From an uncultured Bacilli bacterium (GTDB lineage Bacteria > Bacillota_I > Bacilli_A > RF39 > UBA660), in NCBI GenBank assembly GCA_944331955.1, contig CALVIY010000006.1:1-50106 (forward strand): a DNA stretch of 50,106 bases, in the 5' to 3' direction. Shown here piece by piece: positions 43,811 to 50,106 of this stretch. The notes below the pieces were generated by a model. The model was not told the DNA's origin. It searched no databases and saw nothing but the letters and a program-made list of their open reading frames with translations. The translations under genes were made by a program, and so were the position numbers. The first letter of the stretch is position 1. Each line of letters opens with the position of its first letter.

Positions 43811-43828
43811 CCTCCTTTCAAGGAGGTA
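43811..43828 (-). promoter_or_regulatory. Shine-Dalgarno-sequestering hairpin of the toxin mRNA
   Basis: ACCTCCTT, a 2-nt loop, AAGGAGGT on the minus strand. It is a perfect 8-bp hairpin that buries the ribosome binding site of the 30-residue ORF, so translation of the full mRNA should be low until it is processed or refolded. Confidence 0.75.
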
Positions 43829-43859
43829 GACACTCAACTGTTGAAGTTCCCTTAAGCAT

Positions 43860-43888
43860 ATTATATACTAAAGACAATCTTGATACAA
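43860..43888 (-). promoter_or_regulatory. Promoter of the toxin gene
   Basis: TTGTAT (43883-43888), a 17-bp spacer and TATAAT (43860-43865), giving a start near 43853, just before the repeat TTAAGGGAAC. Confidence 0.75.
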
Positions 43889-43914
43889 GTATTTTTCACA
43901 CAAATTAGATACTT

Positions 43915-44595
43915 TTATTTTTTAACACTATTACGATATAAAGTTAATACTTTTGAACTATACTCTATATTTTCCTTTGCTTCCTTCATAACAGGTAAAT
44001 CCAAAACTTCCACAGAACAGTTATATTCATTTTTAAATTCTAAATCAAAAAGATAAAATGGTGTTTCTCTACTAACTATATTATCTAAAGCAATACCTTT
44101 ATAATTACCTTGCTCTAAAAAATGCAATCCTACCAAATCTTTATTATGCAAAACTAATAAGTTAGGAAATCTATACCAATCAATATCATCAGTATGAGAA
44201 TAAACACTTTCATAATTACCAAGTGGTAACAATGCATATGGACTAAATGCATCTAATTTAGCATTAGTCTTATTCACCTGTGTTACATTAAAATCTAGAC
44301 ATTCACTATTATAATATTTTCTTAATAGATTATCTCTAACTACTTTTTGATATTCAGTTTCACTACTACTAGTTATTAAATCAGCACGCAAATCTTTATT
44401 TTTACATTTTAATCTCCACTCATATATTGCCCTACCATTTAACAAACAGTCAATTAAATCTTTATTAACAGTTTCTAAATCATAAAACCTTCTTCTTAAA
44501 TGTTCTTCTTTATATTTCTTTACCTCTTCTTTTATTGCTTCTAATTCATAAACTAATATTTTCTTTCTATCTTCACTAAATTCATATAATTCCAT
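43915..44595 (-). CDS. Unknown cytoplasmic protein coupled to mscL
   Basis: The 226-residue product starts with a charged helical segment (FSEDRKKILVYELEAIKEEVKKYKEEHLRRR) and continues as a mixed domain with no motif I recognise (WYRFPNLLVLHNKDLVGLHF and LYLFDLEF-like stretches) and no membrane span. Its ATG overlaps the mscL TAA in TAATG, with GGAGGAAA just upstream inside mscL, so the two are translated together. The next feature downstream is the toxin-antitoxin candidate, whose toxin promoter begins 27 bp past its stop. Its function is unknown. Confidence 0.6.
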   Translation of the reverse strand: MELYEFSEDRKKILVYELEAIKEEVKKYKEEHLRRRFYDLETVNKDLIDCLLNGRAIYEWRLKCKNKDLRADLITSSSETEYQKVVRDNLLRKYYNSECLDFNVTQVNKTNAKLDAFSPYALLPLGNYESVYSHTDDIDWYRFPNLLVLHNKDLVGLHFLEQGNYKGIALDNIVSRETPFYLFDLEFKNEYNCSVEVLDLPVMKEAKENIEYSSKVLTLYRNSVKK

Positions 44596-45032
44596 TATCT
44601 ATTTCCTCCAACTTTTTTATTTTTTTTTAACAAATCTCTAATCTCTTCAAGTAACGCTACTTGTTCATCTTTTTTCTTCTCTTCTTTTTTATGTTCTATT
44701 CCTAACTTCTTATCTGCTCTATCTCTAATATTAGTAACTATCTTAACCATTACAAAGATACAAAAAGCAATGATTAAAAAGTCTACAATACTCTGTATAA
44801 AAGAACCATACATAATAGAAGCATCACCTATTTTAATAGATAAACCACTAAAGTCAAGTCCTCCTAACATAACACCAATTAAAGGCATAAATATATCATC
44901 TACTAAACTACTAACTATTTTAGAAAAAGCACCTCCAATAATAACACCAATAGCCATATCTAAAACAGCACCTCTACTTATAAACTTTCTAAACTCTCCT
45001 ATTTCTTTTTCAACTGCTTTCTTCGCTTTCAC
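44595..45032 (-). CDS. mscL: Large-conductance mechanosensitive channel
   Basis: MscL opens under membrane tension to release solutes in hypo-osmotic shock. The 145-residue product has a cytoplasmic amphipathic N-terminus (GEFRKFISRGAVLDMAIGVIIGGAFSKIVSSLVDDIFMPLIGVM), the first pore span, a periplasmic loop, a second span (IVDFLIIAFCIFVMVKIV) and the C-terminal helix ending EEIRDLLKKNKK, all as in the family. The likely start is GTG 45032 with GGAGG 8 nt upstream; a TTG five codons earlier belongs to the site. It overlaps the downstream unknown by one base pair. Confidence 0.95.
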   Translation of the reverse strand: MKAKKAVEKEIGEFRKFISRGAVLDMAIGVIIGGAFSKIVSSLVDDIFMPLIGVMLGGLDFSGLSIKIGDASIMYGSFIQSIVDFLIIAFCIFVMVKIVTNIRDRADKKLGIEHKKEEKKKDEQVALLEEIRDLLKKNKKVGGNR

Positions 45033-45094
45033 TACAACTACCTCCAACTTTTTCCACAGTTTAAGTGGATAAATACATTTATATAATAAAGAAA

Positions 45095-45118
45095 AAAGAA
45101 CTATTTTTCAAGTTCTTT
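45095..45118 (-). terminator. Intrinsic terminator after ftsH
   Basis: AAAGAACT/AGTTCTTT with an 8-nt loop, followed by TTTCTTTATT on the minus strand. The ftsH stop codon lies inside the stem. Confidence 0.8.
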
Positions 45119-47068
45119 TATTAGTTCAGCTTTATTCATCTTAGAGTATCCCTTAACTCCTTTTTCTTTAGCAAGTTCTTTTAACTTAGTTAAACTCATA
45201 TTTTCATAATTAGTCTCTTCTTCTTCATCTGGCATCTCTCCATGTTCTACTAAGTAATCAATTTGTTCTTTAGTTAAAGTCTCATACTCTAATAATGTCT
45301 TAGCAAGTAAATCAAGTAAATCTCTATTTTCTTTAATTATTCTAGTAGCCTCATCATAACATTTATCAATAATCTTTCTCATTTCTTGATCTATTTCATG
45401 AGCTACTTCATTAGAGAAGTTACGAGTCTTAGCATAATCTCTACCTAAGAAAGCACTACCTTCTCTTTCTTCTAATTGCATAGGTCCTAAATCACTCATA
45501 CCATATTCAGTAACCATAGCTCTTGCTATCTTAGTAGCTTTCTCAAAGTCATTTTGAGCACCAGTTGTAACTTCACCAAATACAATCTCTTCACTAACAC
45601 GACCTGCAAGTAAACCTGTAATTTCTTCTAGTAAATCAGTCTTAGTACGACATATCTTCTCTTCACTAGGAATCATCATATTATATCCACCAGCAGAACC
45701 ACGTGGAATAATAGTAACTTTTTGAACATCATTAGCTCCAGCTAACTTAATACCAACAACAGCATGTCCAGATTCATGATATGCAACTAATTTACGATCA
45801 TTTTCACTTCTTTTAGCACTATTCTTAGCAGGCCCCATTAATACTCTATCACTTGCTTCATCAATCTCACTCATAGTAATAGCATCTTTATTACGTCTAA
45901 CGGCAAGTAAAGCTGCTTCATTAAGTAAGTTTTCAAGATCTGCACCAGAATATCCTGGAGTTCTCTTAGCAAGTGCAGGAATATTAACACCAGGTGCTAA
46001 CACCTTATTACGAGCATGAACTTTAAGTATTTCTTCACGTCCCTTAACATCAGGTAAATTAACAGTAACTTGTCTATCAAAACGTCCTGGACGAAGTAAA
46101 GCAGGGTCTAAAACATCAGGTCTATTAGTAGCAGCAATAATAATGATACCCTCATTTTCACCAAATCCATCCATCTCAGTAAGTAATTGGTTTAATGTTT
46201 GTTCTCTCTCATCATGTCCACCACCAATACCAGTACCTCTTTGACGTCCTACAGCATCAATTTCATCTATAAAGATAAGACAAGGAGCAGTTCTCTTAGC
46301 TTGTTGGAACATATCACGAACACGACTAGCACCAACACCTACGAATAATTCAACGAAATCAGATCCACTAATATAATAGAAAGGAACATTCGCTTCACCT
46401 GCAACTGCACGAGCAAGTAATGTTTTACCTGTTCCTGGAGGACCATATAAAAGTACCCCCTTAGGAATCCTTGCTCCTAACTTTTGGAACTTCTTAGGAT
46501 TCTTTAAAAAGTCTATTAACTCTTTAACCTCTTCTTTTTCTTCATTAAGTCCTGCAACATCTTTAAATGTAACTTTATTCTTCTCACTAGATAACTTAGC
46601 TTTACTCTTACCAAAATCAAGTGAATTCTTACCTCCACCCATTTGTTTAGTTAAAAACCAAAAACAAATAAATGCTAAGATAGCAATAGGTAAAACATTT
46701 ACTAAAACTAATAAAAGTGTACTAGACTCAGGATCAGCAGTACTAGTAAATTCAAAATCATATTTATCACTAGCTTCCACTAATTTTTTCATTACTTGAT
46801 CAGATAGAGGTACTCTAACAAAGAAAGATTCATTTTCTTTATAATCATCCATTGTACCAGTAATCTCATAAATTTTCGCTCTATCACGAGGAGTAACAGT
46901 AATAGTTTCAACTTCTCTATCATTAAGACTAGATATAAATTTATCATAAGTTAAAACATTTACTTTTTGATTAGCAACACTTACAAAATAAACAACACCA
47001 AGCATCACTAAAAGCAAAAATACATAAGGAAGTAAACCTTTTTTTACTACTTTTTTATTTACATTCAT
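45101..47068 (-). CDS. ftsH: FtsH membrane AAA+ zinc protease, with an extra C-terminal Rho_N/SAP-like module
   Basis: FtsH degrades misfolded membrane and regulatory proteins. The 655-residue product has two N-terminal spans (about 14-32 and 116-140), the Walker [17 protein letters not shown], Walker [16 protein letters not shown], the SRH motif [19 protein letters not shown], and the zinc-protease HESGH in [12 protein letters not shown]. The extra part is the last 35 residues: [20 protein letters not shown] then NKAELIKEL, which matches the Rho N-terminal/SAP helix-extension-helix pattern. The family normally ends in a disordered acidic tail. AAAGGAGAG precedes the ATG. It follows tilS by 18 bp; hpt, found between them in Bacillus, is absent. 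Confidence 0.96.
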   Translation of the reverse strand: MNVNKKVVKKGLLPYVFLLLVMLGVVYFVSVANQKVNVLTYDKFISSLNDREVETITVTPRDRAKIYEITGTMDDYKENESFFVRVPLSDQVMKKLVEASDKYDFEFTSTADPESSTLLLVLVNVLPIAILAFICFWFLTKQMGGGKNSLDFGKSKAKLSSEKNKVTFKDVAGLNEEKEEVKELIDFLKNPKKFQKLGARIPKGVLLYGPPGTGKTLLARAVAGEANVPFYYISGSDFVELFVGVGASRVRDMFQQAKRTAPCLIFIDEIDAVGRQRGTGIGGGHDEREQTLNQLLTEMDGFGENEGIIIIAATNRPDVLDPALLRPGRFDRQVTVNLPDVKGREEILKVHARNKVLAPGVNIPALAKRTPGYSGADLENLLNEAALLAVRRNKDAITMSEIDEASDRVLMGPAKNSAKRSENDRKLVAYHESGHAVVGIKLAGANDVQKVTIIPRGSAGGYNMMIPSEEKICRTKTDLLEEITGLLAGRVSEEIVFGEVTTGAQNDFEKATKIARAMVTEYGMSDLGPMQLEEREGSAFLGRDYAKTRNFSNEVAHEIDQEMRKIIDKCYDEATRIIKENRDLLDLLAKTLLEYETLTKEQIDYLVEHGEMPDEEEETNYENMSLTKLKELAKEKGVKGYSKMNKAELIKELEK

Positions 47069-47086
47069 GAAAAATCTCTCCTTTTT

Positions 47087-48415
47087 TTATTCATATCTCA
47101 GTATTATATCATAAAACTCATTATTAGTCTTGTCAAATTTAGATTTTTTTAGTCCTGGAACAAAAACAATATGACCACGACTATCAACTACTATAGGCCA
47201 CAATTCTCTATCTGAAGAAGGAATTTTACTATCTATAAAAATATCTTTTATTTTCTTATGTCCTCCCCCTTTAATAGCCATAACATCACCTAATCTTCTA
47301 GTTCTAACAATTAAAGGCAAAGCTACTTCCCTGCTAGATAGTTTAATAATATTATTGCTATTACCTTTAACTTCATCTAAACGAAACAATTTATGGCCAT
47401 TAGGAAGTAATATTTCACTAGTACCATCGCTACCTATTTCAATTTCATAACTACTAAGTAAAACAGGATTTCTTCTAATAGAAAGAGTATTATAACTCTT
47501 AACAACCTCTACATCATTTGGAAGACTTATCTTAGAATTACTTCTTTTACTACTAATAAGTTTATCTATTAAATCTAAATGCCTATCATTAATTAGCATT
47601 AAATCATCTTGATAAAAAGACAAAACAAATCTTTCTAAAATAATTCTTTTCAAAAAAGTATTAATTTCCAAATATCTATCTATATAAAGTTTATCATCTC
47701 TAAGTACTTTAACAATAACTTTTGATGCTTCCTCTTCTATAAACTCATCCGCTTGACTTAATATATTACTAAACTTTAAAAACTTCTTATGAATATCCTT
47801 ATCTTCTTTTTTTAAGAATGGAAGAACTTCCATACGATATCTATTCCTAGTATAAACATTACTAAAATTACTTTTATCAACCGCATAAGGTATTTTTTCT
47901 TTATGACAATATTCTAAAAGTTCATCTTTAGTTAAACCAATAAAAGGCCTATAAATGTAATAAGAATCCATTTTAACTAACTTACTAAAGCCACTGTATC
48001 CTTTTAAAGTAGAACCTCTAGCAATTCTCATTAAAATTGTTTCCATCAAGTCATCACCATGATGAGCAGTAAATAAGTACTTAGCATCATATTTTTTTAC
48101 AATCTCATCAAAGAATTGATATCTTATATTTCTCGCTTCATTATGAAAATTATCATCACCATATCTATTTATTTTCATATACTCAAATATTACATTATTA
48201 TCTTTACAAAACTTTTCTAAATCTTCCTTTTCTTTAGCACTCTCACTTCTTCTATCATGATTAACATGAGCACAAACTAAAACTACATCATGATACTTTC
48301 TATATTCTAAAAGTGTTTTAAATAAAGCCATAGAATCAGGTCCATAACTACATGCAAACACTAAAAAATCTCCATCTTTAACTTTAATATCTTTATATAA
48401 ATTCAAAACATCCAT
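47087..48415 (-). CDS. tilS: tRNA(Ile)-lysidine synthetase
   Basis: TilS turns the CAU anticodon wobble base of a minor tRNA-Ile into lysidine. The 442-residue product has the PP-loop near residue 25 in FACSYGPDSMALFKTLL, where the usual SGGxDS reads SYGPDS; then VCAHVNHDRRSESAKEKEDLEKFC, and LFTAHHGDDLMETILMRIARGSTLKGYSGF. The C-terminal domain ends with SRGHIVFVPGLKKSKF. The ATG at 48415 is chosen over ATGs two and three codons earlier, since AGGATG then serves as ribosome binding site. It sits between divIC and ftsH, as in Bacillus. Confidence 0.94.
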   Translation of the reverse strand: MDVLNLYKDIKVKDGDFLVFACSYGPDSMALFKTLLEYRKYHDVVLVCAHVNHDRRSESAKEKEDLEKFCKDNNVIFEYMKINRYGDDNFHNEARNIRYQFFDEIVKKYDAKYLFTAHHGDDLMETILMRIARGSTLKGYSGFSKLVKMDSYYIYRPFIGLTKDELLEYCHKEKIPYAVDKSNFSNVYTRNRYRMEVLPFLKKEDKDIHKKFLKFSNILSQADEFIEEEASKVIVKVLRDDKLYIDRYLEINTFLKRIILERFVLSFYQDDLMLINDRHLDLIDKLISSKRSNSKISLPNDVEVVKSYNTLSIRRNPVLLSSYEIEIGSDGTSEILLPNGHKLFRLDEVKGNSNNIIKLSSREVALPLIVRTRRLGDVMAIKGGGHKKIKDIFIDSKIPSSDRELWPIVVDSRGHIVFVPGLKKSKFDKTNNEFYDIILRYE

Positions 48416-48438
48416 AAACATCATCCTGTCAAAACTGA

Positions 48439-48753
48439 CTAATTATCCTCCTCTTCATCTTCATCAGGTATTTTTAAAATTAATTCTCCATCTTTTGAAT
48501 AATAATATTTTTCTCTAGCATATCTTGCAACATAATCAGAATCTTGAAGTTTTTTTACATCAGATTCTAACTCTTCCTCTTTATCCTTTAAAGAAGCAAG
48601 TTCTTTCTTTAATTCACCTTTCTCCTGATATTTACTATATATCATAGTCCAATACCTAAAAATTGTAAATGTGGTAAAAATAATAACAGCAAAAGAGACA
48701 CAAAGTAAAATAACAGGACCTAATTTTTTCTTCTTTTTACCCTTTGTAGCCAT
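48439..48753 (-). CDS. divIC: DivIC/FtsL-type septum protein
   Basis: DivIC is a bitopic divisome protein that forms a complex with FtsL and DivIB at the septum. The 104-residue product has a short basic cytoplasmic tail (GKKKKKLG), one span at about 13-33 (VILLCVSFAVIIFTTFTIF), an extracellular coiled coil (KGELKKELASLKDKEEELESDVKKL), then DSDYVARYAREKYYYSKDGELILKIP, which is the DivIC/FtsB ending. The gene position, after yabP-yabQ and before tilS, supports DivIC. ATG 48753 follows GGGTGA. A TATAAT lies just upstream between yabQ and this gene. Confidence 0.88.
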   Translation of the reverse strand: MATKGKKKKKLGPVILLCVSFAVIIFTTFTIFRYWTMIYSKYQEKGELKKELASLKDKEEELESDVKKLQDSDYVARYAREKYYYSKDGELILKIPDEDEEEDN

Positions 48754-48799
48754 TAAATTTTCACCCACTTTCCTAACATATATTATAATATTATAAAAA

Positions 48800-48822
48800 A
48801 ACTAGTTCAATATTAACTAGTT
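48800..48822 (-). terminator. Intrinsic terminator after yabQ
   Basis: AACTAGTT/AACTAGTT, a perfect 8-bp stem with a 7-nt loop, followed by TTTTTTTATAATATT on the minus strand. The yabQ stop lies inside it, and the promoter of divIC directly follows. Confidence 0.85.
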
Positions 48823-49156
48823 ACTTTTTACACTTTTGGTCATCTTTTTTTATTTTTTTCTTGACTTCAGGCATCTTTAATAGTTTTCTAAACCTCTTAC
48901 TAAAATCAAAGAACAAGGAAAAGCCAAATATTATAAACAAATAAAAATATGGATGAATAATTACATTATTTATTTTTCTCATAGTAAGAAAATAAATAAG
49001 TACTAAATCTAAAACAAATATAAAATTAAAGAAAATCTTAATACTTTTTTTCTTATAGAAAAGCAAATTATAATTAAAATTATATAAGACTGATAAAATT
49101 CCCCCATATATAAAAGAGAAAATTAAAGCTACTACTTGTTCAGATAAACTCATCAT
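48821..49156 (-). CDS. yabQ: YabQ-like spore membrane protein
   Basis: YabQ is required for spore cortex formation in Bacillus. The 111-residue product has three to four membrane spans (LSEQVVALIFSFIYGGILSVLYNF, IKIFFNFIFVLDLVLIYFL, HPYFYLFIIFGFSLFF) and a Lys-rich tail (KKKIKKDDQKCKK). It is recognised mainly by place: directly after yabP, before divIC. The start ATG overlaps the yabP TGA (ATGATGA), so it is translationally coupled; no independent ribosome binding site stands out. An additional ATG is one codon later. Confidence 0.72.
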   Translation of the reverse strand: MMSLSEQVVALIFSFIYGGILSVLYNFNYNLLFYKKKSIKIFFNFIFVLDLVLIYFLTMRKINNVIIHPYFYLFIIFGFSLFFDFSKRFRKLLKMPEVKKKIKKDDQKCKK

Positions 49157-49452
49157 CTAAACAATCTATTAAAGACACTAGAACCGTCTTTTTCTTTTTT
49201 ACCATTATTTTCATCCATATAAGAAAAACCTTTTATCAAGCCTTTAATAGAAACATTACCTGCTAAAGTATCTAATTTAACAAGTTCCAAATCTTCACCT
49301 TTAACAACTAAAAATCCCATAACTGTTTCAAGTAAAAACTCTTCACTATCAAAGTTCTCTATTTTTTTAACTCCAGTAATAAGTAAATTTTTTCTTTCTG
49401 TAATAGTAATACTATGATTATAATTATTTATAATTGCTTCCTTACTTTCCAT
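49153..49452 (-). CDS. yabP: YabP-type spore protein
   Basis: YabP is needed for spore cortex formation and belongs to the YabP/YqfC family. The 99-residue product has the conserved NHSITITERKNLLITGVKKIENFDSEEFLLETVMGFLVVKGEDLEL, matching the family's ITxTGVxxVxSFDxxxVxLxTxxGxLxIxGxxLxVxxLxL pattern. The C-terminus is short and charged. ATG 49452 follows AGGTGATG; a 34-residue longer reading is rejected because it crosses the spoVG terminator. It ends in TGA overlapping the yabQ start, which also shows UGA acts as a stop here. Confidence 0.88.
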   Translation of the reverse strand: MESKEAIINNYNHSITITERKNLLITGVKKIENFDSEEFLLETVMGFLVVKGEDLELVKLDTLAGNVSIKGLIKGFSYMDENNGKKEKDGSSVFNRLFR

Positions 49453-49498
49453 ATCATCACCTAATAAATGATATGCAAAAGAAAAATAAATATGAAAA

Positions 49499-49519
49499 AA
49501 AGAAGAATTAATCTTCTTT
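49499..49519 (-). terminator. Intrinsic terminator after spoVG
   Basis: AAAGAAGA/TCTTCTTT with a 5-nt loop, followed by a seven-T run on the minus strand. The spoVG stop lies inside the stem. Confidence 0.85.
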
Positions 49520-49786
49520 AGTATTTTCATCTTTAATGTTATTATATGCTTCAATAATTTTATCTTGAAACATCGCTCTAACTTCTGGATTTATTGGATG
49601 TGCAATATCACGATATCCACCAGCTTGAGTCTTTCTACTTGGCATAGCAATAAAAAGGCCATTATCACCTTCAATGATTCTAATATCATGAACAGCAAAA
49701 GAATCATCTAGCAATACAGATGCAATACCTTTCATACGACTTCCTTCTTTTTCAATTTTACGTACATTTACAGATGTAATTTTCAT
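49508..49786 (-). CDS. spoVG: SpoVG, RNA/DNA-binding regulator
   Basis: SpoVG is a small nucleic-acid-binding protein that in Bacillus affects septation and spore cortex and is a classic SigH target. The 92-residue product is highly conserved: [28 protein letters not shown], then [24 protein letters not shown] and the helix [26 protein letters not shown] precedes the ATG. Upstream, TTGCAA-17-TAGAAT (49820-49848) preceded by TGG looks like a vegetative promoter; the RNNGAAWW-like ATAGAATT also fits a SigH -10, but no matching SigH -35 was seen. Confidence 0.97.
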   Translation of the reverse strand: MKITSVNVRKIEKEGSRMKGIASVLLDDSFAVHDIRIIEGDNGLFIAMPSRKTQAGGYRDIAHPINPEVRAMFQDKIIEAYNNIKDENTKED

Positions 49787-49819
49787 ATGTAACCTCCTAA
49801 TACTAAGTCTTATAAGTCA

Positions 49820-49848
49820 ATTCTATACCAGTTAACTAACTTTTGCAA
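49820..49848 (-). promoter_or_regulatory. Promoter of spoVG
   Basis: TTGCAA (49843-49848), 17-bp spacer, TAGAAT (49820-49825) with TGG just upstream, on the minus strand. A SigH-type reading (ATAGAATT as -10) is possible but unproven. Confidence 0.5.
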
Positions 49849-49890
49849 TAGTATTTTTAAAACATTGTCAATTATTTTACGTACACCCTA

Positions 49891-50095
49891 TTACTTTGAG
49901 ATTTCTAAACTAGAAGTAATTAAATCATTATATGAAAAAGACTTAATATTATTATCATCAACTAATTTAACTACAAAAATAGAATGATATGTTTCTATTA
50001 TTTCTCCATCAAATTCCTGTATCTGATTTCTACCGAAGTTTGACAGTTTGAGTATTTGATAATCTTAAAGCATCCCTTATAGTATAAGGCTTTTT
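49891..50095 (-). pseudogene. Veg-like remnant, 5' part in a different frame
   Basis: From the TAA stop at 49891 back to 50064 a 57-codon frame reads LKLSNFGRNQIQEFDGEI, IETYHSIFVVKLVDDNN and KSFSYNDLITSSLEI. This matches the second half of Veg, a small protein linked to biofilm control, with the family's GR-x-K...ETY-x-x-F-V-x-x-L...F-SY-x-D-x-xT. The first half appears in another frame (PYTIRDALRLSNTQTVKL). No ATG and no ribosome binding site lie at the expected place. Its position beside spoVG fits the Bacillus veg-to-spoVG region. A promoter-like TTGACA-17-TATAAG lies within the 5' part, so the true 5' structure is unclear. Confidence 0.5.
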
Positions 50096-50097
50096 TT
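50075..50097 (+). terminator. Plus-strand terminator-like hairpin
   Basis: CCTTA/TAAGG with a 5-nt centre, followed by CTTTTTTT on the plus strand. No plus-strand gene upstream in the window obviously needs it; its stem overlaps the minus-strand -10 above. Confidence 0.4.
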
Positions 50098-50104
50098 ATG
50101 TCAA
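50076..50104 (-). promoter_or_regulatory. Promoter-like sequence at the window edge
   Basis: TTGACA (50099-50104), 17-bp spacer, TATAAG (50076-50081), on the minus strand. It would start a transcript through the veg-like region into spoVG, but it overlaps the putative veg N-terminal codons, so one of the two readings is wrong. Confidence 0.5.
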
Positions 50105-50106
50105 GT

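Noticed and set aside
1-50106. CRISPR arrays, tRNA or rRNA genes, complete insertion sequences.
   Set aside because: No spaced repeat array, no recognisable cloverleaf or rRNA sequence, and no transposase were seen on reading both strands.

Overview
The window is about 50 kb of AT-rich bacterial chromosome, coded almost entirely on the minus strand. Gene content points to an uncultured low-GC Firmicute of the Bacilli side (RF39/Erysipelotrichales-like lineages are a reasonable guess, but nothing here fixes the genus). Supporting signs are the str operon (rpsL-rpsG-fusA-tuf), the Bacillus-like blocks cysS-mrnC-rlmB-sigH and spoVG-yabP-yabQ-divIC-tilS-ftsH, and strong AAGGAGG-type ribosome binding sites. 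Sporulation-associated genes (sigH, yabP, yabQ, spoVG) argue against a true Mollicute. UGA works as a stop codon (trxB, yabP) and Trp is UGG, so the standard bacterial code applies.

Layout, left to right: a 3'-truncated enolase; a lone DUF262-HNH nuclease; murD; on the plus strand a FemAB aminoacyltransferase; a membrane-anchored unknown; the str operon (5.8-10.1 kb) with a near-consensus promoter and a leader hairpin; an unknown membrane protein; a long thymidylate synthase; a TGS-uridine-kinase-like protein behind a structured, terminator-bearing leader; clpP (plus); a DUF3006 protein; an AIM24 protein; then uvrA-yvlD-lgt-(unknown)-trxB-yvcK-whiA, which is the Bacillus hprK/lgt/trxB/whiA neighbourhood with hprK, rapZ and crh missing. 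From 24 to 34.9 kb: two unknowns, a short Rel with a degenerate synthetase site, sigH, rlmB, mrnC, a YugP-type Zn peptidase, cysS, and a small accessory stretch (unknown gene, an AlbA_2/ATPase/wHTH regulator with tandem 12-bp repeats upstream, and an AAA_14-DUF4143 gene broken at a G7 run). Then clpC, a multi-pass transporter, a class I glutamine amidotransferase with an apparent AUU start, a frameshifted PBECR-type nuclease remnant, lysS, an RDD protein, dusB, an intergenic type I toxin-antitoxin candidate, an unknown, mscL, ftsH, tilS, divIC, yabQ, yabP, spoVG and a veg-like remnant.

Functionally, most of the window is housekeeping: translation (tuf, fusA, rpsG, rpsL, cysS, lysS, dusB, tilS, rlmB, mrnC), protein quality control (clpP, clpC, ftsH), envelope (murD, femX, lgt, divIC, whiA/yvcK, mscL), repair (uvrA) and redox (trxB). 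The most interesting signal is in the 43.55-43.91 kb gap between dusB and the next gene. A 30-residue hydrophobic peptide with a sequestered Shine-Dalgarno sequence faces a convergent short RNA across a shared terminator, and both transcripts begin with the same inverted-repeat sequence. This has the architecture of a type I toxin-antitoxin locus and was not assignable to a named family by eye.
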